DNA from: Lachnospiraceae bacterium
GTDB taxonomy: Bacteria; Bacillota; Clostridia; Lachnospirales; Lachnospiraceae
DNA length: 13,564 nucleotides
NCBI GenBank assembly: GCA_009774215.1
Contig: VSNH01000097.1
Coordinates: 1 to 13,564 of the forward strand
Reading direction: 5' to 3'
Positions 5,801 through 12,473 of the stretch are shown piece after piece (the first letter of the stretch is position 1; each line of letters opens with the position of its first letter). Position numbers and translations under genes: made by a program. The notes under the pieces were generated by a model. The model saw only the letters and a program-made list of their open reading frames with translations. It was not told where the DNA came from and made no database searches.

Positions 5801-7252
5801 TTATGACTTGTGCGTCTGACGTGAGACGTGCAGCGCAGATATGGTGCACAACAGCGTCTGCAGCATCTGACTTGCGAGCATACCCCAGAGATAGCCCTGT
5901 ATGCCGAAGCGCGGAATGGCGAAGAACACAAACAGCAGCCGCAAAAGAAGGCTTAGCACGCTGAAAAGGAACGTGCGCATAGTCTTGCCGAGGCCGTTCA
6001 GGATACTGTTTAACATACTGGCAATGTACATGAAAGGGCACAGAAAACTGAGGGTCAGGATAAAGCTGCCCGCCAGCTCTGAGTGGAAGAGCAGCCGTCC
6101 GGCCAGCCTTCCGAATACGAGAAACAGGGTGGTGCAGAAAAAGCCCAGCAGAAGGCAGCAGCGGATCGAGGTGAAGATGGCGCGCCGCACGGCGGTCTGG
6201 TTGCCGCTTGCGTCCGCTTCCGACACGATGGGCAGAAGCAGTACGGAGATGGAGTTGGTGACGGCGGAGGGAAACAGAATGAGCGGCAGGCTCATGCCTG
6301 TGAGTACACCGTAGACACTCAGGGCATCGGTGCCTCTTAAGCCATATGCCATCAGTCGGTTCGGTATGTAGATCGCCTCCACGCTCTGCAAAAGGTTGAG
6401 CACCAGCCGGTTGGCGGACAGGGGCACGGCGAGCTGCAAAAGCTGCCCCGTAATACGGCGGTATATCCCGATCAGCCCTGCGGCAGAATGGTTACGATGG
6501 TAACCGAAAATGCCGCGCCGACGGGAAAACGCGGATGTATGTCCGGAACCTGCCGGAAAGACGGACGATTCCTGCACCGAAACGTGCCCTCTTGCCGGGA
6601 AAACCTGATGGGCGCGCGCTAAGATCGCCACCACGGAGACGATCATGGAGGCGCTTTCACCGATCACAAGGCCGACTACGGCGAAGCTGATGGTGGGCGT
6701 AAGCCCATGTTTTTGGCAGATAAAATAAATCAGGTAGACGCTTCCCACCCGGCAGACCTGCTCCGCGAGCTGAGAGAAGGCGGGGATGGCGGTTTTGCGG
6801 ATACCGTAAAAGTAGCCGTTGATGCAGGAGTGCACGCTTGCCATGGGGATGGAGAGCGCGATGATGCGAAGGAGCGGGGCGGTTCGCGCTTCCAGCAGCA
6901 GGTTAACTGCGATCGGTTCTGCGTACACATAGATGCCGAGGGCGCAGACCGCCGAGAGCGCCATTGCAAGAAGAAAACCCGCCCAGAGCGTGCGGAAGGA
7001 GTTTTTGTAGTCGCGGGTGCTCGTCTCACTTGCCACATATTTGGAGATGGCGGTTTGGATGCCGGACACCGTGAGGGAGAAGGAGAGGGCCAGCACGGGG
7101 GAGATGAGCTGGTAGAGGCCCATGCCCTCCGCGCCGAATACGCTGGATAGGAAAATGCGGTAAAAAAAGCCGATGAACCGGCTCACTAATCCTGTTATAG
7201 TCAAAATAACGGTTCCTGTCACCAGGGGGTGAGTCCATTTTTTTAACGTCAT
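5801..7252 (-). CDS. SpoVB/MurJ-like polysaccharide (lipid-linked precursor) flippase
   Basis: A 483-residue multi-pass membrane protein of the MOP superfamily. The N-terminus (GTVILTITGLVSRFIGFFYR at 13-32, VFGAEGMGLYQLISPV at 38-53) is very typical of SpoVB and related flippases. About 12-14 hydrophobic segments follow, with a hydrophilic, Arg- and Ser-rich loop at about 212-265 between the two halves. SpoVB-type proteins move lipid-linked precursors across the membrane, in spore cortex synthesis or as MurJ-like Lipid II flippases. Somewhat shorter than the usual 510-540 residues. A TGA lies four codons upstream in frame, so this ATG is the first possible one, though its ribosome site is weak. 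Neighbours give no pathway hint; spoVB is one of several paralogues in Clostridia, so the sporulation role is inference. Confidence 0.85.
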   Translation of the reverse strand: MTLKKWTHPLVTGTVILTITGLVSRFIGFFYRIFLSSVFGAEGMGLYQLISPVLALSFSLTVSGIQTAISKYVASETSTRDYKNSFRTLWAGFLLAMALSAVCALGIYVYAEPIAVNLLLEARTAPLLRIIALSIPMASVHSCINGYFYGIRKTAIPAFSQLAEQVCRVGSVYLIYFICQKHGLTPTISFAVVGLVIGESASMIVSVVAILARAHQVFPARGHVSVQESSVFPAGSGHTSAFSRRRGIFGYHRNHSAAGLIGIYRRITGQLLQLAVPLSANRLVLNLLQSVEAIYIPNRLMAYGLRGTDALSVYGVLTGMSLPLILFPSAVTNSISVLLLPIVSEADASGNQTAVRRAIFTSIRCCLLLGFFCTTLFLVFGRLAGRLLFHSELAGSFILTLSFLCPFMYIASMLNSILNGLGKTMRTFLFSVLSLLLRLLFVFFAIPRFGIQGYLWGMLASQMLQTLLCTISALHVSRQTHKS

Positions 7253-7400
7253 AGAGCACCATCACAGTATGGGATATGGTCTATGTTTATGTTGAAATGA
7301 AGGAAAATAGAATTTTGCAGGTATAGATTGTTTGCATGAAACGGGTAAAAGACAGCCGTTTAGGCGGGCAGGCATTGTCGAGAGGAAAGAAGGATACGGA

Positions 7401-8471
7401 ATGAAAAAAGTAGTGGTGGGCATGTCAGGGGGCGTGGATTCCTCCGTGGCCGCCCTGTTATTGAAAAAGCAGGGCTATGACGTGGTGGGAGTCACCATGC
7501 AGATCTGGCAGGAGGAAGCGCATGAGGCGGCGGAGCAGGGCGGATGCTGCGGGTTCAGTGCGGTGGAGGATGCCCGGCGGGTGGCTGAGGTGCTGGATAT
7601 GCCCCATTATGTGATGAATTTCAGGCGGGAGTTTCGGGAAAATGTCATGGACTACTTTGTGGCGGAGTATCTGGCGGGCAGGACGCCGAATCCCTGTATC
7701 GCCTGCAACCGCTATGTGAAGTGGGAGGCCCTGCTGCACAGGAGCCTTGCGATCGGAGCAGATTACATCGCCACAGGACACTACGCGGGGATTGCCAGAC
7801 TTTCAAACGGCAGATATGCCATTCGCAGCGCGGTGACTGCGAAAAAGGATCAGACTTACGCCCTCTACAGTCTGACACAGGCGCAGCTTGCCCACACACT
7901 GATGCCGGTGGGGGCGTACACCAAGGAGCAGATACGGCAGATGGCGGCGGAGGCGGGACTGCCCGTGGCGCACAAGCCGGACAGTCAGGAGATCTGCTTT
8001 ATCCCCGACAACGACTACGCCGCCTTTATCGACAGGGAGGCGGGGGAGCGGGTGCCGAAGCCGGGCTGCTTTGTGACAAAGGACGGGGAAGTGCTGGGAC
8101 GGCATCTTGGCATTACACACTACACCGTGGGACAGCGCAAGGGATTAAATCTGGCCATGGGGCATCCCGTGTTCGTTTTGGAAATCAGACCGGAGACGGA
8201 CGAGGTGGTGATCGGCGAGGCGGAGGATGTGTTCGGAGATACCCTGTACTGCAGCCGCATCAATTATATGGGGATGACGGAGCTTGCGGAGCCGAGAGAG
8301 GTGACTGCCAAGATTCGATATAATCATGCCGGGGAAAAGTGCGTGATTGAGAAAGCGGGGGAAGATCAGATCCGCGTCACATTCAAAAAGCCCGTCCGGG
8401 CGATTACGCCGGGACAGGCCGTGGTATTTTATGAGGATGACTACGTGCTGGGCGGGGGAACGATTATGTAG
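7401..8471 (+). CDS. mnmA: tRNA-specific 2-thiouridylase MnmA
   Basis: 356 residues, the usual MnmA length. The enzyme activates U34 of Lys, Glu and Gln tRNAs with ATP and installs sulfur from a relay of sulfur carriers. Visible motifs: PP-loop GMSGGVDSSVAAL (7-19), NPCIACN with catalytic Cys99 (97-103), ATGHYA (124-129), KKDQTYALYSL (148-158), QEICFIP with the second catalytic Cys199 (196-202), and HYTVGQRKGL (240-249) leading to the C-terminal beta-barrel. The frame extends upstream to a TTG at 7332, but ATG 7401 has AGAAGGA at a good distance and begins MKKVVVGMSGG as in the family. The 148-base gap to the divergent flippase shows no convincing promoter. The last 8 bases overlap the opposite-strand GGDEF gene. 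Confidence 0.97.
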   Translation: MKKVVVGMSGGVDSSVAALLLKKQGYDVVGVTMQIWQEEAHEAAEQGGCCGFSAVEDARRVAEVLDMPHYVMNFRREFRENVMDYFVAEYLAGRTPNPCIACNRYVKWEALLHRSLAIGADYIATGHYAGIARLSNGRYAIRSAVTAKKDQTYALYSLTQAQLAHTLMPVGAYTKEQIRQMAAEAGLPVAHKPDSQEICFIPDNDYAAFIDREAGERVPKPGCFVTKDGEVLGRHLGITHYTVGQRKGLNLAMGHPVFVLEIRPETDEVVIGEAEDVFGDTLYCSRINYMGMTELAEPREVTAKIRYNHAGEKCVIEKAGEDQIRVTFKKPVRAITPGQAVVFYEDDYVLGGGTIM

Positions 8472-8484
8472 CAATCGCTTTTTT
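8461..8484 (+). terminator. Weak candidate terminator at the mnmA end
   Basis: CGATT (8461-8465) pairs with AATCG (8473-8477) around a 7-base loop that contains the mnmA stop, followed by CTTTTTT (8478-8484). The stem is only 5 bp, so efficiency is doubtful. The T-run lies inside the 3' end of the opposing GGDEF gene. Confidence 0.3.
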
Positions 8485-10176
8485 AGTGGCCTGCTTGTTC
8501 TCGTACATGCGGTCGTCCGCGATCTGATAGATTTTTTCTATGTTATATTCCTTCGGGCTGCAGGAAGCATAGCCGAAAGCGATGGACAAATTGAGATTGG
8601 GGATTTCTTCATTTTTCCGTTGGATGTTATTGCGAAACTCTCCTATTATGGCAGATATTTTTTCGGAATCGTCGGTTTCCGCGATGGCGATAAACTCATC
8701 ACCGCCCATCCGCGCGACAATGCCGTGGGGTTCAAAGGCGTCCACAATCACCTGAGCGGCGCTTCGAATCAGGATGTCACCCTGCGCGTGCCCGTAAGTA
8801 TCGTTGGTGGTTTTCAGATTGTTCAGGTCAAAGCAGAAAACGGTGTAGCGTGGATTTTCCATATCCTTGATGCCGTTCATGTATTCCATGCAGTAACGGC
8901 GGTTGTGAATCTGCGTCAGCTCATCCGTGTAAGCGCTTTTGATCAGAAAATTCCGTTCCGTCTCCTGCATCATTTTCTGCGTCAGGTTGATATAGAAGGA
9001 GACCAGGAGCAGGAAGATAAAGACTACCAGCCCCACGGAGGCGATGCCCTTTGTGGAGGAAATAGAGATGCCCCTATAGCGGTCAAAGTAGTAGAACAGC
9101 AGATCATAGCCAACACAGCCAGAGAGCGCCAGCATACCGATTAAGAACAGCCGATGGACAAGCTGGCGGCTGACCCGCAGATTCATAAATTCCACGATGA
9201 TAAAGTAGAGCAGATTGCATAAAATCAATACCTGCATATATTTCAGCGTGGCTGCACAGTGCACCAGATCCACGGCGTGAAGGCCCAGAAAGAGTGTGGT
9301 TGCAAAGATCTGAAGGGCAAGGAGTATTTGATATACCGCATACATAACGGGGCGGTTTAGCGCCAGCACATCCTCCCGCATGTAGATGACTAGCGGTATG
9401 GGCGCCAGATACAGCGTCAAATATTCCAGCAGACAGATCGTATAGAGCGGCATGGAGAAGATTAGAAGCACATTGTAGTAGCACAGCGTCCACAGCCCGA
9501 TGCATATGGAGAAAAGGGAGACGCACAAAATGCGGGAAAATTTCCCCGAAAAAAACATGGCAAAAACGGTGATACAGCAGGCCACAAGGCCGAAAATCGT
9601 CAGAAAGCAGCCGAGAAACAGAGGAACCCTGTTTTCGGTCAGAATGGCGCGGTAAATATTTTTCCACTCGTAGATGCGGATCGGGTCGAAGCGGGAGAAG
9701 GCTTTGTCCTCCGCTGCGGTAAGCTCAAGCGTCAGCGTTTTTCCCGCGTAGTTATCGGGGAGATCTACGGGCAGATAACCGCTGCCGACAGTTTTGCGCC
9801 TGTCAATCCGATCCCAGCCGTATGTATGGATCGGTTCCCCGTCCAGATATACCGTGACTGCGGACTGCCTGATCTGCAGGACAAGCGCATGTCCGATACA
9901 GTCTGTATCGGCAGGAAAAATTCTGGTCATGGTGATGGTATCGCCCTTATTTACCGGGTCAAATCGGAAATCGTCCAGGGAAACATCCTGCCAGGCGCGG
10001 TCGTTGATGGTGACGTCCCAGCCGTCGGTCAGGGTTTCAAACTGTGAGATATCAGAATAATCGCGGGATAACAGGCCGTCGATAAAAAGGGTAGTGAAAC
10101 ATATGCTGATCAGCGCATAGACAATAAAAAATACCTTCCAAACGGTTTTGCGGGTTATTTTTTTCTTCTCATTCAT
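8464..10176 (-). CDS. Membrane diguanylate cyclase: extracytoplasmic sensor, 7-8 TM segments, GGDEF
   Basis: 570 residues from ATG 10176. This start has AGAGGA eight bases away; the longer frame from 10251 would overlap the PHP gene by 44 bases and has no ribosome site. Order: basic N-terminus, TM about 15-36, extracytoplasmic region about 37-182 that looks like a beta-sandwich, seven or so TM segments about 184-397, a short helical linker, then GGDEF about 410-570. The cyclase keeps DELTQIHNRR (418-427), FDLNNLKTTND (449-459) and GGDEF itself (491-495), so it should make cyclic di-GMP from two GTP. The layout resembles 7TMR-DISM receptors. The inhibitory RxxD site five residues before GGDEF is absent (EPHG there), implying no product inhibition at the usual site. 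Its signal is unknown. Probably co-transcribed with the PHP gene 31 bases upstream. Confidence 0.92.
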   Translation of the reverse strand: MNEKKKITRKTVWKVFFIVYALISICFTTLFIDGLLSRDYSDISQFETLTDGWDVTINDRAWQDVSLDDFRFDPVNKGDTITMTRIFPADTDCIGHALVLQIRQSAVTVYLDGEPIHTYGWDRIDRRKTVGSGYLPVDLPDNYAGKTLTLELTAAEDKAFSRFDPIRIYEWKNIYRAILTENRVPLFLGCFLTIFGLVACCITVFAMFFSGKFSRILCVSLFSICIGLWTLCYYNVLLIFSMPLYTICLLEYLTLYLAPIPLVIYMREDVLALNRPVMYAVYQILLALQIFATTLFLGLHAVDLVHCAATLKYMQVLILCNLLYFIIVEFMNLRVSRQLVHRLFLIGMLALSGCVGYDLLFYYFDRYRGISISSTKGIASVGLVVFIFLLLVSFYINLTQKMMQETERNFLIKSAYTDELTQIHNRRYCMEYMNGIKDMENPRYTVFCFDLNNLKTTNDTYGHAQGDILIRSAAQVIVDAFEPHGIVARMGGDEFIAIAETDDSEKISAIIGEFRNNIQRKNEEIPNLNLSIAFGYASCSPKEYNIEKIYQIADDRMYENKQATKKAIAT

Positions 10177-10207
10177 GGCGGAATCCTCTGCCGGTTTTTC
10201 CGGCGGT

Positions 10208-11026
10208 TTATAATTTATAGAAAGAAGGGTTTCTTTTTTCGTAAACGACATAATAGTGGAAGCCGCAGTCTTTCAGTATTTCGGCCGCCCGGTCAAAGGC
10301 GTGGGCAATCTGTCCCGGTTTGTGGGCGTCACTTCCCACGGTGACGATCTCACCGCCAAGCACGCGATAACGTCTCAGGATGCCGATGCAGGGATTGGGC
10401 TCCCGCATCCCCCTTGCAAGCGCGCTGGTGTTGATCTCGATTCCCTTTTCCATGTCGATCAGGGTCGTCAGGATCCGATCAAAGATTTCGCGGTACATTT
10501 CGTAGGAGTAGCCCTGATCTTTCGTGGGGCCGTAGCGCACCACATAGTCCAGATGGCCGTAAACGTCAAAATTGCTGTAAACTTTCAAGTTTTCCAAAAT
10601 GGACTCGAAATATTCCCGGTAAGCCGCCTCCTGAGAGCGACCTTCATAAAAGGCGGGATAGTAGGGGTCTTTTCCATGGCAAATGTGGGAGGAGCCGATG
10701 ATAAAGTCGTAGTCGTGTTCTTTGGCAAAGGCCGCGTTCCTTTTGGACAGGTGGGGCTGTAATCCCAGTTCCGCGCCGAAAAGCAGCGCGATTTTACCCG
10801 CGTATTTCTCGCGGAGTTTTAGGAAATCGTAGAGATAGGCGTCGGGATTTACCTCAAAAAATCCGTCAGCCTCGCGTTCGGTCACCGGATAGTCGAAGTC
10901 GTTGTGTTCCGTAAAGCACATCTTGGTAAGTCCCAGCTCGATTCCCCGAAGGATCATCTGTTCCATCGGTGTGTCGGAATCCCCTGAAAAAGAAGAATGA
11001 AGATGAAAGTCTGCGGTGATTGGCAT
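10208..11026 (-). CDS. PHP-domain phosphoesterase, histidinol-phosphatase (HisJ/HisK) family
   Basis: 272 residues, typical for the family. The PHP metal-site set is present: DFHLHSSFS (6-14; His8, His10), FTEHND (38-43; Glu40, His41), GAELGL (84-89; Glu86), GSSHICHG (111-118; His114), VYGHLDYVVRY (155-165; His158) and VGSDAHKP (230-237; Asp233, His235). The C-terminal ALARGMREPNP and GFHYYVVYEKRNP segments are characteristic of HisK. Known role: L-histidinol phosphate to L-histidinol in histidine synthesis. No other his genes are nearby; the immediate neighbour is the GGDEF gene, so another phosphoester substrate is possible. The ATG follows GGAGAGG on the minus strand. That ribosome site lies at the edge of the MITE-like element (11044-11195) and may be part of its duplicated target. 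Confidence 0.88.
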   Translation of the reverse strand: MPITADFHLHSSFSGDSDTPMEQMILRGIELGLTKMCFTEHNDFDYPVTEREADGFFEVNPDAYLYDFLKLREKYAGKIALLFGAELGLQPHLSKRNAAFAKEHDYDFIIGSSHICHGKDPYYPAFYEGRSQEAAYREYFESILENLKVYSNFDVYGHLDYVVRYGPTKDQGYSYEMYREIFDRILTTLIDMEKGIEINTSALARGMREPNPCIGILRRYRVLGGEIVTVGSDAHKPGQIAHAFDRAAEILKDCGFHYYVVYEKRNPSFYKL

Positions 11027-11043
11027 GGCAGTGTCCTCTCCGG

Positions 11044-11195
11044 GTTACTTTTCACACCAGCGCCATGCACTTGCTGCATGGTGTCGGAGCCAGCGCCAAA
11101 ATGCCTGTTTTTGGCATTTGGTGTGCATTAAATGTTGCAATTCACACCAAATGGTTGTAAATTGGTGCGAAATTTGGCGTGGGTGTGAATTGTAA
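11044..11195. mobile_element. MITE-like element with inverted ends and target duplication
   Basis: The ends GGTTACTTTTCACACC (11043-11058) and GGTGTGAATTGTAACC (11182-11197) are inverted copies, 14 of 16 matching. Flanking direct repeats CCTCTCCGG (11035-11043) and CCTCTCTGG (11196-11204), 8 of 9 matching, look like a target-site duplication. Inside are a third copy of the end (TTGCAATTCACACC, ending 11148), hairpin CCATGCA/TGCATGG (11063-11069/11075-11081) and hairpin AAATGCC/GGCATTT (11099-11105/11113-11119). CCAGCGCCA occurs twice. There is no transposase, so it would need one in trans. The minus-strand frame crossing it (11341-11045) has no ribosome site and looks like chance. Confidence 0.55.
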
Positions 11196-11271
11196 CCTCT
11201 CTGGTAAAATTTCTCATTTATTTTTGATTTACGTCTTGAATTTTTGGGACAAATTGGGTAAAATAAAGTCG

Positions 11272-11289
11272 TTGACAAAATTTTGTCAA
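11272..11289. promoter_or_regulatory. Perfect 18-bp palindrome upstream of gap (Rex-like operator candidate)
   Basis: TTGACAAAATTTTGTCAA is a perfect palindrome ending 71 bases before the gap start and 15 bases before its -35. Length, TTG...CAA ends and A/T centre resemble operators of the redox regulator Rex, which controls gap in a number of Firmicutes. Positions 4-6 (ACA rather than TGA/TTA) differ from the usual consensus, so another regulator is possible. Confidence 0.45.
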
Positions 11290-11304
11290 TCTTTTCCGGT
11301 TCGA

Positions 11305-11334
11305 TTGGCAAAATTATATAGCAAAAGTTATAAA
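11305..11334 (+). promoter_or_regulatory. Candidate gap promoter
   Basis: TTGGCA (11305-11310) and TATAAA (11329-11334) are 18 bases apart. The start of transcription would fall near 11341, giving a leader of about 20 bases that contains the strong AGGAGG ribosome site at 11347-11352. The TTGACA at 11272-11277 has no -10 at proper spacing. Confidence 0.5.
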
Positions 11335-11360
11335 AAATCAATATTTAGGAGGAACGAAAA

Positions 11361-12362
11361 ATGGCAGTAAGAGTAGCAATCAATGGTTTTGGCCGTATCG
11401 GTCGTCTTGCATTCAGACAGATGTTTGGAGCAGAGGGTTATGAGGTTGTAGCAATCAACGATCTGACAAGCCCTAAGATGCTGGCACACCTGTTAAAGTA
11501 CGATTCTTCCCAGGGTAAATACGCTCTGGCAGACACCGTATCCGCAGGCGAGGATTCCATCACGGTTGACGGTAAGACATTAAAGATCTATAAAGAGCCC
11601 GATGCAAACAACTGCCCTTGGGGTGAGCTCAAGGTCGATGTTGTTCTGGAGTGCTCCGGCTTCTACACCAGCAAAGAGAAGGCTCAGGCCCACATCAATG
11701 CCGGCGCAAGAAAGGTTGTTATCTCTGCTCCCGCAGGAAACGATCTTCCTACTATCGTATACAATGTAAACCATGAGACGCTGAAAGCTTCGGATACCAT
11801 CATTTCCGCTGCTTCCTGCACCACGAACTGCCTGGCTCCCATGGCTAAGGCTCTGAATGATCTGGCTACCATCAAGTCCGGTATCATGAGCACGATTCAT
11901 GCTTACACAGGCGATCAGATGATCCTTGACGGTCCTCAGAGAAAGGGTGACCTGAGAAGATCCCGCGCAGGTGCGGTGAACATCGTTCCCAACAGCACAG
12001 GCGCAGCTAAGGCAATCGGCCTTGTTATCCCTGAGCTGAACGGTAAGCTGATCGGTTCCGCACAGCGTGTTCCTACCCCTACAGGTTCTACCACCATTCT
12101 GGTTGCAACCGTAGAGAAGTCCGTTACCAAGGAAGAGATCAACGCGGCTATGAAGGCAGCAGCTACCGAGTCCTTCGGCTACAACGAGGATGAGATCGTT
12201 TCTTCCGATATCGTAGGCAGCACCTACGGTTCCATCTTCGACGCTACCCAGACCATGGTAGGCGAGGACAATCTGGTTCAGGTTGTTTCTTGGTATGACA
12301 ATGAGAACAGCTACACTTCTCAGATGGTTCGTACCATCAAATACTTCTCCGAGCTCAACTAA
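11361..12362 (+). CDS. gap: Glyceraldehyde-3-phosphate dehydrogenase, type I
   Basis: 333 residues, standard length. The cytoplasmic enzyme oxidises and phosphorylates glyceraldehyde 3-phosphate to 1,3-bisphosphoglycerate with NAD+. Visible: dinucleotide-binding NGFGRIGRLAFRQ (8-20), Asp34 in AINDL favouring NAD, catalytic Cys153 in SAASCTTNCLAP (149-160), His180 in STIHAYTGDQ (177-186), phosphate-binding RRSRAGAVNIVPNSTGAAKA (199-218), and the terminal WYDNENSYTSQMV (311-323). TTAGGAGGAAC before the ATG is a near-perfect ribosome site. The codon choice is narrow (CTG, GTT, ATC, GGT heavy), as expected of a highly expressed gene. It is followed by pgk, the next glycolytic step, with a hairpin between. 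Upstream are a promoter and an 18-bp palindrome. Confidence 0.98.
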   Translation: MAVRVAINGFGRIGRLAFRQMFGAEGYEVVAINDLTSPKMLAHLLKYDSSQGKYALADTVSAGEDSITVDGKTLKIYKEPDANNCPWGELKVDVVLECSGFYTSKEKAQAHINAGARKVVISAPAGNDLPTIVYNVNHETLKASDTIISAASCTTNCLAPMAKALNDLATIKSGIMSTIHAYTGDQMILDGPQRKGDLRRSRAGAVNIVPNSTGAAKAIGLVIPELNGKLIGSAQRVPTPTGSTTILVATVEKSVTKEEINAAMKAAATESFGYNEDEIVSSDIVGSTYGSIFDATQTMVGEDNLVQVVSWYDNENSYTSQMVRTIKYFSELN

Positions 12363-12388
12363 GAGACGGAAAATAAAGAGAGAAACGA

Positions 12389-12444
12389 AAGAGGCTCGGC
12401 CGCTGGGCCGGGTCTCTTCTTACATATGTGCGGGAGCGCATGTG
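12389..12444 (+). terminator. Two hairpins between gap and pgk
   Basis: AAGAGGCTCGGCC (12389-12401) pairs with GGCCGGGTCTCTT (12406-12418), 13 bp with two G-U pairs, but is followed only by CTTACAT. A second hairpin, CATATGTGC/GCGCATGTG with GGGA loop (12423-12444), follows. Without a T-run the first is more likely a partial terminator, processing site or mRNA stabiliser than a full stop, letting some transcripts continue into pgk. Confidence 0.5.
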
Positions 12445-12473
12445 GATTAAATTATAATAAGGAGGACATACAC

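Noticed and set aside
7332..7400. TTG extension of mnmA
   Set aside because: The added 23 residues are not family-like and have no ribosome site, while ATG 7401 has a good one and matches the usual MnmA start.
8347..9144. 265-codon plus-strand frame across the mnmA/GGDEF junction
   Set aside because: It overlaps two well-supported genes, in a different frame of mnmA and antisense to the GGDEF domain, and has no recognisable domain.
10177..10251. Upstream ATG for the GGDEF protein
   Set aside because: It would overlap the PHP coding end by 44 bases and lacks a ribosome site; ATG 10176 has AGAGGA at good spacing.
11043..11197. Repeated TTCACACC/GGTGTGAA motifs as a CRISPR-like array
   Set aside because: Copies are in both orientations, unevenly spaced and imperfect; inverted-end geometry fits a MITE better.
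11045..11341. 98-codon minus-strand frame upstream of the PHP gene
   Set aside because: It lies over the gap promoter, the palindrome and the MITE-like element, with no ribosome site; its composition follows the repeats.
12453..12458. TATAAT as a pgk promoter -10
   Set aside because: No -35 at proper spacing, and transcription would start inside the ribosome site.
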